Source: Chloranthus sessilifolius
Taxonomy: Eukaryota; Streptophyta; Magnoliopsida; Chloranthales; Chloranthaceae
Assembly (NCBI GenBank): GCA_021018995.1
Contig: CM037587.1
Coordinates: 91,261,251 to 91,325,250, forward strand
DNA: 64,000 nt
Direction: 5' to 3'
In this document: positions 33,426-44,346 of the stretch, in pieces
Position numbering within the stretch: position 1 is the stretch's first letter
How the letters are laid out: every line of letters begins with the position of its first letter
Made by a program: the position numbers and the translations under genes
Notes under the pieces: generated by a model
Databases searched by the model: none
What the model saw: only the letters and a program-made list of their open reading frames with translations
What the model was told of the DNA's origin: nothing

Positions 33426-35755
33426 TGTAACATCCCCAAAATATAGGCGTTGAACAGTAACCTCGAGATGCATGCCCGACTGGTCATAGGTTTGACCAAG
33501 TGATAGTCAACACGATGACTATGGTTAAAGTAATCTTGATGTGAATGAACATGTATGTGTAGCGCTAGAGCTAGTTTAGAGATCACATACACTTGTTTTG
33601 GGTGTATATGCTTTACACCAAAGCAAGAGGGTTAAAAGGTTAAACAGCTTAAGAGAATTTCTTTCTCTTTGTTTAGGGTTGGTGTAAAGAGTTAAGAAGA
33701 GAGAGAGAGAAAGAGTGTGTGTGTGTGTATGATAGAGTAAATGCTAGAGAGGTTGTGGGGATTTCACATTAAAGAAGGGCTTGAGCAATTACTCCGAATT
33801 CGACGCATAGAAGTTAATTGGAGTCGGAGCTAGGAGCCCTAGCCTTTGAGCCAAACCATTCAATCAACCAAGGGTTGATTTGAGGTGAGTTTTTATTAGA
33901 TTTTAAATGAATAGATTGGTTAAATGTCAAATTAAAAATGTAGAAAATTAATAAAAAATGGTAAGGAAGAAAGCTGGAAGAAATGCCCGCAAAGGGTTGG
34001 GTTTCTGACCAAATCGATCAATCGATTTTGGCTTGAAAGTTAGTTAAACAAAAATGCTCGAAACCGATTGATAGATTTTTGAAATTTCGATTAATCAATT
34101 GAAAATCGATTAATCGTCTGAGCACTCCTAGGGGCAGAAAAATCAGAGCTTAGGAAAATCGATTGATCGATTTGAGAAATTGATCAATTGATTTTAGAAT
34201 TTTGATTAATCGATATAGGATCGATTAATCAACTTTGGGAGTTCGATTGATCGATTTTGGAGATCAATCAATCGATTTTGACAGTTTCTGTTGGCATTTG
34301 TTTTAAACTTTGAGGTTCTAGGACGGTCTTGTACCTTCTTTTATACATCTTTCTTGATGCTTTGCTTATGCTATGACATACCGTAGGTTAAGCAAGTGAG
34401 TGCAAGCATGGGGAACCACGTTGAACCTTGGTGCTTGGAGATTCAAACACTTGAGGTAGGGAACTCCTTGAATATGTAATTTAAGAGTAAGAGCATATAT
34501 ATAGTGATATAAAAATGAGTACTTGTACATATAAATGTGAATCATAAGTGTGTGTTTGTGAACGCAAAGTAAAGTAAATAAGTATGTGACGTCCCCAGGG
34601 GATGTGAATGTGATAAAGGCATCTGGGTGATGCATTGAGTTGGACATCCCAGGGATGTATGTGAACCTGTAAAGCAAAGTGAATGAGATTGATAAGGCCT
34701 AATCTACTAAAATTAGCACAATTACATGATGAATAACTATATGTAGTGTACTATGATATTTAAGGTTTTGAGAATACCCCACCGACGTGGCGGGATACCC
34801 ACGACTGACTCGACAGGATATCCGTGACCGATACGACGGCCAATCCGTACACCAGTTGATCATCCCAGGGATGTAAGTATGAGATTATGAGACTTAAACC
34901 CCGTCGCCTATGAGAGAGGGACCTGGGTAGTATTGAATGAATGAAAAAGGATATGAAAATGGTCTGATTAGATGATGATGGAGGGTATTCCATCGGGCGC
35001 CCGACTCTATAGTAAGTTGGGAAATATTTAAGTTATGATTTAAGTCTTTAGGCCGAATCATTGTCTTCTATAAGAAAAGTTGAGAACAAATGAAACAAGT
35101 AAAGAAATAGTAACATTTAGTGTATATTTTCAATCATTTAAACTGCTTTTCCAGTTAATTCATTGATATATCATGTTGTTAAATATCATAGAATATATGT
35201 GAGGAATTAAATTATATGTTCATTCAGTTATTTCCCTATTGAGCTAGGATGTAGCTCACCCTTTAGACTATACGTCACAGGTCCCGTGCTTGTGGCTGCT
35301 ACTGCTTCTAGAGGCATAGATCCGGAGGATTCGAATTACGTACCCGGAGAGGATTTGGAGCCCCTCCTGAGGACTTCTTTTAGAGGACCCCTACGTACTT
35401 TGATTGTTTTATTTTGAGAGAGTATTGTACGGCTTAATATGTCAAGCCCTTTTTGAGAAAATGTAATTATACACTGATATATTCTTTTGGCGAACCATCT
35501 GGGGTGATCTTGTTTTATAACCAATGGTTTGGGCCGGTTCTTCTGCTCATGCAGTGGCATGGGATTAGAACTGTCTTTTGAGCTTTTACTATAATATATC
35601 ATTAATACATGGAGATTTAGTTCGATTCAGTTCTTATGCTTTATTTTGCTTCGTGTTGCTTGTTATACCAATGTTCCGTGCAGGATTATGGGGCACGGCC
35701 TTGAGGGTCGTGCTGATGGCACGGGTTTTGGAGTGTCGAAATCCGGGCTGTCACA
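33426..35755 (+). repeat. 3' LTR of D
   Basis: Begins TGTAACATCCCCAAAATATA and ends GGGCTGTCACA. It aligns with 23509-25862 throughout. The palindrome array (about 34010-34280) is present but has lost some units: the perfect 17-nt stem of the 5' copy is reduced to one arm here. Confidence 0.93.
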
Positions 35756-37695
35756 ATATGTTTCATCACCAGCTCCCGTCAGTTATGGACAAACCAACCA
35801 GTATCAACCATACACAGCAGCAGCCCCAACTAATTACCTGATGGCTGATTTTGTCCCAAATCCCCCTCCAGCACTGATTAATTATCAATGGCCTACCCCT
35901 ATCACACCACCCCCAATACAGCCATTCACAATCCCCACTAACCCCACGTGGCCCATTTTCGTCACTCCCCTGATCTATCCAATAGAGGTTAACCATGTGT
36001 TATCCACCCATTCCAATCCATTAGTCCAAGTACCTTTGAGGCCTATATCCACTCCAATCCAAATCCGGGACTAAGCTACGATCCCCATCAAGTCCCGCTT
36101 AGTTATAGTAAGACAGATATCAATGCGGGCAGCAGTAGAGAGAGGGCAGTAGATTTTGCCACTCGATCATGAAGAATCTCAAGGCAACCAGAGTTACTAG
36201 CACCGGCTTGGCCAGAAGAGAAGAAAGAACTTGCAGCTGTAAACCCCTTCCAAAAAATGAGCCGAGAGCATATACCTCAAACACAGTTAAAAAGAATGAC
36301 ATCACACATCATGGTTTGGGACTTGTTAATGACCTCCCTGCTTTATTTTCAAGCTTTGATGGGAGCATTAAAGGATGCACATGTATCTATCCCTAGTAAC
36401 CTCAAACTAAGTGGGACAGATCATTGGGCAGGTGTTGGCTCCTAATGTCATTTCCATTTCAGATGCTGACTTACCGGATGAGAGAAATAATCACTCCAAA
36501 CCCCTCAACATCACTGTAGAAACTGGGAACTTGGTGATTCCATTAGTGTTAATAGACAACGGATCTCCTTTGAATGTGTGACCTCTCAGAACCGCAACCA
36601 AGATAGGGATGGATCCCTCTGCATTCAGGCCAGCGAGAATAAGTTCCAGAGGATTTGATAACACGAGAAGAGAGATAATTAAAGAAGCTGACCTTGAGCT
36701 CGTCATCGGGCCAATGACCTTTTCCATACCCTTCCAAGTAATGGACATCAAATCTATATTTAATCTGCTATTAGGGTGCCCCTGGTTACACGAGGTCGGG
36801 GTAATACCTTCAACCCTGCATCAAAAGCTTAGATTTGTGTTGGAGCAAAAGATTGCCACCATTCTAGGTGAAGGGCAGGAGGAAAGAGAAAAAGCTACCC
36901 ACAGCATCGAGATTCCCAAAGTATTGGATGTGCCACACAACAAAAAACACAGACCTCCATAGGTTTGAGTACGATGTATCAACGATAATCCCTGAGCCCC
37001 TCGAAAGGATCACGTTGAAAACTGGCGTTGGAATGGTTGCAGTCGTACCCATGCTCCAGAAATTGGGCAATAGAAAAGGTAAAGGGTTGGGACCTCATTT
37101 ACAAGGACGGAGGGATCCAGTCAAAGCCAAAAGCAGACAGCAAGTTAGATTCAACCTAGGCTACAGGCCTACTGAAGAAGAAGTCTGAGAGGCCAAGGAA
37201 AAGGCTCAAACCCTTGCTACTGTAAAAGCTTGTGGAATAGACTTAGAAGAAGAGCCCCGCCCTAGACCTCACATCAAGAGTACCTTCGTGAGTGTAGGGA
37301 TTGTAAAGGTTGATCAGAATGGGGCAACACAACTAACCCCACATAAACCAGTAGTCGTTATTCACCCAACCAATCTCCAGATCATCCCTCCCAATTTTGA
37401 AATAGATCTAGCCTCCCTGTCCATTTTTGAGGAGGAATTTCCCATGCTTGTACAATCCCCTCCTATGGTAAACCATCATAAAACCATGCTAACATTTGAG
37501 GACAGGGTTCTAGACGGGCCTAGGATCAACATGAAGGAGGTTGATTCCCAAAAGCCATATCAATCAGCCTCCTCCATCCGAGCAAGTAAAGTGGCAGCAC
37601 CGTGGTTAAGAAATTGGGTGGCTGCGCCCTTAACTCTGGAAGCAGTGAATTGCCTGAAATTTGGCACCTGCTTCCTAAAAAAAAATAACCTGTAA
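35756..37695 (+). pseudogene. Protease and G-patch-like part of C
   Basis: The C frame resumes with a P/T-rich stretch (TNYLMADFVPNPPPALINYQ). It goes through FQKMSREHIPQTQLKRMTSH and LLMTSLLYFQALMGALKDAH (36255-36380) to the protease: VETGNLVIPLVLIDNGSPLN (active site D-N-G at about 36555, the Tat form). It continues PFQVMDIKSIFNLLLGCPWL (36735-36790). The G-patch-like piece GVGMVAVVPMLQKLGNRKGK with GLGPHLQGRR is at 37027-37120. A TGA at about 36579 and a TAG near 36961 interrupt. The last codon NNL is followed by TAA 37693-37695, as in F. Confidence 0.88.
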
Positions 37696-37886
37696 AAAGC
37701 GAGATAAACCCTTGGTAGGTAATACCATGTGTAGATAGGGACCCGACTTGCCAAGGGCCCATTTTTAAAGAAAAAGAAAAAATGAAAAAAATAGAAAAAG
37801 AAAAAATCAAAAACATCGAAAAGCACAAAATAATCTTAAAAATTTTCTTTGAAAATTCTTGAGAAAATCAAAGAAAATGATGTCTA
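37696..37886 (+). other. A-rich spacer between pro and RT of C, possible Ogre-type intron
   Basis: Counterpart of 677-862 in F. A donor-like TAGGTAATACC lies near 37715-37726 and the rest is A-rich. No gene. Reading it as the Ogre intron is inference. Confidence 0.4.
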
Positions 37887-39600
37887 ATGGAAAAACCTGT
37901 CCCACGTGAAATCAACCCCATTCCTGTAGAAATACAAGAAGAGGTAGGAGTCATGAGTCTGGACGAGGAGATCCCTACCAAGGAGCTTCCCAATGAACTC
38001 CTTGAATGGTACACCGATTTTGAGCATGGCCCTACACCAATTGTTGAAGAGACAGAGGACATCCATTTAGGAACCGAGAAGATTCCTAAAATCACTAAGA
38101 TCGAAATGTCACTGTCTCCCGAGGAAAGAAAAAGCATGATTGATTTCCTTTGGTCATACCAAGACATCTTCGCATGGTCATACGAGAACATACCTGGTTT
38201 GGATATCAATTTGGTCGAGTATGAGCTGGCACTTTATCCTGATATTAAGCTAGTCAAGCAGAAGTTAAGACGTCTCCGACTAGAGTGGATGTTGAAAGTG
38301 AAGGACGAGGTCATCAAACAGTACGATGCAGGGTTTCTCATAGTCTCTAAATACCCACAGTGGGTAGCCAACATCGTCCCAGTACTAAAGAAAGATGGAA
38401 AGGTTCGCATGTGCATCGACTTCAAAAACCTGAAGAAGGCGAGCCCAAAGGATGAGATTTCCCATTGTCGCGCATCGATATCTTGGTCGATAACACTGTT
38501 GGGCAAGGGATTCTCTCATTTATGGATGGATTCTCCTAGTACAATCAAATAAAGATGGCAGAAGCAGACCCCGAGAAGACAACGTTCATCACTCCACGGG
38601 AAAAATTTTGCTATCGAGTCATGCCATTTGGATTGAAGAATGCCGGTGCAACATACCAAAGAGCGATGACGACACTGTTCCATGGCATGATGCACTAAGA
38701 AATTGAGGTGGTTGATGACATGATTTTCAAGTCACCAGAGAGAAGTGACCATCTGATAAATCTTCAAAAGCTATTTGAGAGGTTGAGAAAGTATAGGTTG
38801 CACCTGAACCCTCAAAAATGCGCATTCGGCGCCATGTCAGGAAAGCTGTTAGGTTTCATCGTCAGCCGAAGAGGCATTGAGGTTAACCCAATCAAGGTAA
38901 AGGTCATCTTCGAAATTCCACCACCATCTATCGAGAAAGAGGTCAGGGGTTTCTTAGGCTGGATACAGTACATCAGTCGGTTCATTGCACAACTCACTCT
39001 CATCTGCACGTCGATCTTCAAATTACTGAGAAAAGATTCGTCGGTTGAATGGAACGACGACTGTCAAGCAGCATTTGATAAAATCAAGGACTACCTTCTC
39101 AACCCGCCAGTTTTGGTACCACCTATATCCGGAAGACCACTCATAATGTATCTCTCTATAATGGAGGTTTTGATGGGATGTGTCCTGGGGCAGCATGATG
39201 AAACAGGAAGAAGAGAGCAGGCCATCTACTATCTCAGCTAGAAATTTACTTGTTATGAGGTATGCTATTCTCATCTGGAGAAAGCATGCCTAGGCTCGTT
39301 TGGGCTACACAAAGGCTCCGCCACTACTTACTATCCCAAGTTGTTCTCCTACTAACACGGATGGATCCATTGAAGTACCTGTTCGAAAAGCCGGCTCTCA
39401 CTGGTCGAACTGCACGCTAATAGCTTCTCTTATCATAATTTGACATCATGCCTCTCAGAAGTCGATCAAAGGACAAGCACTTGTTGATTATCTTGTAGAG
39501 AATCTTTTTCCTGACTACGAGCCTTTAAGGACCAAATTTCCCAACGAAGACACCTTGTTTATGACAGAGGATGATACAGTAAAGACGGAAGAGTCCTAGG
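37887..39600 (+). pseudogene. Reverse transcriptase and RNase H of C
   Basis: Open from 37887 with the RT N-terminus (EIQEEVGVMSLDEEIPTKEL, LRRLRLEWMLKVKDEVIKQY, KKDGKVRMCIDFKNLKKASP). Two extra bases near 38455 shift the frame. The palm continues to KNAGATYQRAMTTLFHGMMH, a TAA at 38696-38698 and then EVVDDMIFKSPERSDH. The tyrosine codon of YVDD, present in F, is missing by a clean 3-base deletion. RNase H follows: FLGWIQYISRFIAQLTLICT, GRPLIMYLSIMEVLMGCVLG, then decay after TAG 39239-39241. Confidence 0.93.
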
Positions 39601-40259
39601 TAATGCACTTCGATGGGGCAGCCAATGTCGAAGGTGAAGGAGTTGGTGCTATTTTAATCTTGCCAAAAGGATCTCAGATACCAGTTTCCATCAAACTCAA
39701 TTTTCCCTGCACTAACAATAGGACAGAATATGAAGCTTGCACAGCAGGCCTACAAGCAACACTTGACCTGAATGTGACTCATCTCAAGGTTGGTGGCTCA
39801 CAACTGATCGTATGCCAAACCAACAGAGATTGGAAGATGAAGGATGAAAATTTGATCCCATGCCATGAGCACCTCGAGGATCTGATTGCTTGTTTTGATG
39901 ATATTACGTTCTCTTATGTCCCGCGAGCGAGAAATCGATTTGGTGATGCACTAGCAACCCTGGCATCAATGGTCAAAATCCCCTATGGTGTCAAGATGAA
40001 GCAAATCATGATTGAGCAAAGGAATGGGCCGGCCTTCTGCCTCCATATTGAGAGAGCCAGAAGGTTAAATGATGAGCCACCATGGTTCTCAGATATCAAG
40101 AATTTCCTCAAAACACGAGCTTTCCCTAATGAGACGTCCAGGATGGACAGACGAACCATCCAACATTTAGTTACGAACTACATCATCATGTGCCTAATGC
40201 CTCTACAAGCGGTGTTATAACAATATCCTGCTCAAATGTCTAACTGAGGGCAAGGTAGC
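39601..40259 (+). pseudogene. Second, archaeal-like RNase H of C
   Basis: MHFDGAANVEGEGVGAILIL, then NNRTEYEACTAGLQATLDLN, which keeps the T-E-Y-E-A motif. The next motif reads THLKVGGSQLIVCQTN where F has RVFGDSQLI: three bases are lost and the catalytic aspartate with them. The end, ARNRFGDALATLASM, is present. The open frame runs to TAA 40218-40220. This domain is specific to Tat/Ogre elements. Confidence 0.9.
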
Positions 40260-40798
40260 CAACATCATGAAGGAGATCCACGAGAGAGTATACAGGGCAC
40301 ACGTCATTGGACACATGCTCGCTAAAAAGATTCTACGGCAAGGGTATTTCTAGACTACAATGGAAGCTGACTGTTGCAAGCACATGCAAAAGTGCTATAA
40401 ATGCCAAGAACACTCCAGTCTGATACATTCTCCAGCCAAAGAGTTACACAACATGACCACTCCTTGGCCATTTTCTACATGGGGCCTCGACGTCATCAGA
40501 AAGGTCAACCCAAAAGCGTCTAATAGGCATCAGTTCATCCTCGTCACCATTGAATACTTCACCAAATGGCTAGAGGTAGCATCATATACGAACATCACGG
40601 ACAGTCATGTCGAGAAGTTCATCAAGCATAATATCATTTATCGATTCGGTGTACCCAAGGATATCATCACGGACTACAGTACTAACGTTGCGAATAAGCG
40701 CATTAGAGTCTTCTGCAAGCAATATAAAATCAAACATTATCACTCATTACCATATAGGCCGCAAACCAATGGGGCCGTAGAAGCAGCCAATAAGACAA
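40260..40798 (+). pseudogene. Integrase of C, N-terminal part
   Basis: Zinc-binding segment with CCKHMQKCYKCQEHSSLIHS, then the catalytic core: FSTWGLDVI (first D), RFGVPKDIITDYSTNVANKR (second D; F has the usual TDNGTNF) and QTNGAVEAANKT (E). A TAG stop lies near 40351. The coding sequence is cut at 40798 by element E and continues at 50424. GACAA at 40794-40798 is the left copy of E's target duplication. Confidence 0.93.
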
Positions 40799-42283
40799 TG
40801 ATCAGTCATATAATTTACCATTTTATCACTCTTAACTTAGTGATGCTAGGATTTAGTTTGCTACTAACAAGTTACTGATGTGCAAATATTAGAGATAAGT
40901 AGTAAATTAGAGCCTAAGTGTTAATATTTGTCAAAATGAACTCAAAAGGCAATAAGAAAGACAACCAAACAAAAAAGACGATTTGCCGCTACTGAAAGTC
41001 AGAAAATCGTAATTTATGATTTTTCAAAAGAGAGAAAAAGATAAAAGAGATAAAGCGTAATCCATAAAATCGTCAACTATGAGGAAGCTGTAAGAAATAG
41101 AAAGTCGTAATTAACGATTCTCTAGAAAGAAGCTATGAAAGACAGAAAATCGTGATTAATGAGTTTCTAGAAAAAGAACGATTATCTAAAGCTCCCCTTG
41201 TTGTTCTTGCTGATCACGTGAGTGAAAATTGTTACTGACATATCCAGAATTAGAAGATCTATACAATTCGAAGTCTGATGGATCACAGATCTAAGAAGAT
41301 GGATGAAGATTGATATTCCAAAGAACTCTACTGCTGCTCGATAAAGAACACTCTAGAAGCGCATCAACTAAAGGAAGCAAGGAAAGTTAAAATTAGGAAT
41401 TAGAGTTATATTAGGATACTTTTGTTCTTAGTAGTTTCTTTTATTAGAATTAGATCTCTGTAAACTTACCCCTTATGATCTATAAATAAGAGGGCTTGAC
41501 ATAGGAATAAGCATTGAAGAATTTCAGCATCAATTGACGCCTGAGGTTGGATTTTCTTCCTATCAAGTAGTGTATACTAGTTAGAGTAGTTTAGATATCA
41601 GAGGTTTCTCAAGAGCAATTGACGACTGCAATTGAGTGCTGAAGATTAGTGTAGATATTTATAGTTTCTCAGGAGCAATTGATGACTGCAGCTGACGGGT
41701 GAAAGATATATTTATTTACTTTCTAGTTTAGATTTATTTGCTTTGTAAATATCTCCAAGTTTTAATTTGAATTGACGACTCAGGTTAGAATTTACAAATT
41801 AGCGTAACGGTTTTTACTTTTTCATCTTCAGTTTGCTAGAGTTTGATTGACGCTCAAATTTCTAGTTAATTGTTTATTAGATTAAATCTGTATTGATAGG
41901 ATCTTAGACTTGATTGACGACCAATGCTAGAAAACTTGATATATGGAGTAACGGTATTGTTTATTTTCTTAAATATCCGATAGTTAAAGATTGAGATTGA
42001 CGACCTTAATCTGAAGAAGGAGGATTAGGATTTATTTTTATGCACTTTAGTTTAAATAAACATTCTTTTATTCATATTTCTCCAGTAGATTAGAAAATCT
42101 TAAAGATAAATAGATGTTTTTAAAATAAAGATTTGAATAGAAGATAGAAATAGAGAAAACTTAGATAATCACTTCCTCGTGTTAACGATCCTAATGCTAG
42201 TACTATAATTTCTATCATGTGCTTGCAATAGGTTAAGACTTGAGTTAAATATAAATATAATATACAGTAATCAAGATCGACCA
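40799..42283 (+). repeat. 5' LTR of E
   Basis: Begins TGATCAGTCATATAATTTAC and ends AAGATCGACCA. Contains three decayed inverted repeats of the AAATCGTAA/TTACGATTT kind (41010-41180), the TATA box at 41481 and seven TTGACG-like boxes between 41533 and 42002. Confidence 0.94.
41481..41488 (+). promoter_or_regulatory. TATA box of E 5' LTR
   Basis: GATCTATAAATAAGAGGGCT, conserved in all four B/E LTRs. Confidence 0.75.
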
Positions 42284-42289
42284 AGTTTT

Positions 42290-42307
42290 TGGTGCTGCTG
42301 CCAGGGA
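42290..42307 (+). promoter_or_regulatory. Primer binding site of E (tRNA-Asp type)
   Basis: TGGTGCTGCTGCCAGGGA, four changes from the Athila consensus TGGCGCCGTTGCCGGGGA; same distance (6 bp) from the LTR as in B. Confidence 0.78.
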
Positions 42308-42574
42308 AGTGGATTTATCTAATTTTTTCAAGTTTTTATCTAATATTTTTATCCTTTTAGAAACCAATATTTATCTTTCTCTTTTATATATTTTTATATT
42401 TTTATTTTCTTTGTTCACTTCTTAAATCTTTTGCAAGTTTGTTCAGAGCAGTGAATTACGAGTCTCCAACTTCTCTTAATCACAAAAGCCAAACTTAGAT
42501 TTGTCTTCTCTCGCTGCTCTTCTAAAATAAAAATTATATAAATATTAAATACAAAAAGATTTACTTTCTAGTGT

Positions 42575-43670
42575 ATGCATTATACCCGGTCTAGAAGACT
42601 AGACTCTTTCGAATACAACCCAGAAATTGAGTGAACTTTCTTGCGCAGACTCGTATGAAATAGGTCCTCTATAAGAAATTCACAACCCATGGCTGACGAA
42701 CTTTCAATCGAAGCACATGTCAGCCCAATAGCTTTGACTCAGCCGTCCTGTATAGTTATACCAGAGGCAGCTGAAGGTCAAAACTACGACATCGCCCCAC
42801 ACACTTCAAACTTTACCAACCTTTCATGGGCTTGATAGAGAAGATCCCTACCAACACTTGAGGGACTTCATATAAATCTGCACAATGCTACAGACTACGA
42901 CCAGTAAAGAAGCTATAAGATTGCGTCTATTTCCTTTCTCTCTTAAAGATAGGGCGGAGGCATGGTTAGTCTCACTACCTGCCAGTAGTGTTACCACTTG
43001 GGAGGACTTACAATCCAAATTTTTGGCTGAATACTTTCCAATTGGTAGCACAAACCAAATTCGCCAAGCGATTCAAGGCTTCAGGCAAAGGCCTAGAGAA
43101 TTATTTCATGAGAGTTGGCAACGAATGAAGGATTTGCTACGAAAATGCCCTCATCATGAGGTGCTGAACTAGTTTATAACACAGAGTTTCTATTAGGGAT
43201 TGACTAAGACTAACCAGTCCACAGTCGATGTTGTAAGCGGAGGAGCCTTCATGGCTCAGAATGGCTAGCAGACCTGGAATTTATTTGAAAAACTTGCCAA
43301 TACTTCAAAGCACAAACAAGCTTTGCTACAGGCTGATCCAGAGATTGCTCGTTATACTCCCCTCGCAAGAGGAGGGGTCTACGAGATTAATAAAGAAAAA
43401 GTGAAAACTATGGACGACATGAGTGTCAAGGTTCTAGCTCTTGAGCAAAAAATAGCTGCACTCATGAACTCCAATCCTAACACTCTGGAGAGATCTGCGA
43501 CAAACTAGTCTAACTGCCAGGCCTACACATATACTGAGACCCCTGCTACGCCACAATATCCAAAAATGATGGAAACAGAACAAGTCATGGCCTTTCAGAA
43601 AACCAGATTGATCAACTAGCTTCACAGGTGGCAAAGAGAGAAAGTGGCCAATTACCTATGTAGCCTGTAA
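42575..43670 (+). pseudogene. Athila-type gag of E
   Basis: Starts at ATG 42575, followed by RSRRLDSFEYNPEIE, the Athila gag start. The capsid region reads RLFPFSLKDRAEAWLVSLPA, TTWEDLQSKFLAEYFPIGST and FRQRPRELFHESWQRMKDLL (42910-43140). A further block is YTPLARGGVYEINKEKVKTM (43350-43410). Stops at 42632 and several later positions, plus a frameshift near 42800, break it. The glutamine-rich tail present in B is shortened. No pol follows. Confidence 0.9.
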
Positions 43671-44346
43671 ACAATCCTAGAGGCTAAGCTTTCTTGGGGA
43701 GACAGCTGCTCCCCAATTTAAAAACCCTCATGGATCTTCACGCTACTGACTCATCCGTAGCATCATGTGTAAATTATGTAAACTATTTCATTTCTTTTAT
43801 TTTCTTAAATTTCTTTTGGGTATTATATTACGACCTGTCTCACTTAACGATAAATCATAATTTGTACCTACTGTAGAATATAAGTGGTCAATTGTGTGGA
43901 TTTACGATTGTTCATAGTTTAAAAAGCAGTGATTGTAATTTTTTTTTAATAACTAAGAATCAACTTACGACTCTAGGTTATAATTTGGTAATGACCGGCT
44001 TAGCGAGTCATCACTAAGACGGGGCCTACATATTCGTGAAAAGGGTATGTCGACCCCATTTTCAAAAGCCCTCCAAATTCTCCTCCTACCTTCCCTCTCT
44101 TTTTCAAATCACTCGTAATTGTAACCATTCTTCCACCTAATCTAATTGTTTATCTTCTTACAACCCCTTATTCCCGTAATTTAAATCTGAAGATCCTTAC
44201 ACAAGATCTATTTTACCATTGCAAATTAGGGTTTCAATCTTTAAAAAGGTAAGGGATGATTTCAATCGTTAAATGGAAGAATTTCAGGATGAGATTTATG
44301 GACTTTAAACTTGATTAATAATATCGACTTTAATCTTTGCAGAAAA
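43671..44346 (+). promoter_or_regulatory. Leader between gag and second gene of E, with TTACGA boxes
   Basis: Noncoding. Three TTACGA boxes lie at about 43828, 43903 and 43975, and TAACGATAAATCATAA is a decayed pair. The conserved 'atgaccgg...gtcatcac...gggcctacat' block (43992-44031) is shared with B. AAATTAGGGTTT near 44225 and an acceptor-like CTTTGCAG just before the ATG suggest an independent spliced leader. Confidence 0.55.

Larger units (their letters stand above)
23509..35755 (+). mobile_element. Element D: Tekay/Del-type chromovirus with extra gene
   Basis: LTRs at 23509-25862 and 33426-35755, flanked by ATATT (23504-23508) and ATATG (35756-35760), a target duplication with one change. 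Order: tRNA-iMet-type primer site, gag with zinc knuckle, protease, RT, RNase H, integrase, chromodomain, then an internal promoter-like block and an extra gene before the 3' LTR. Frameshifts and stops throughout pol show it is inactive. By eye the two LTRs differ at about 15 of the first 205 bases. Confidence 0.93.
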
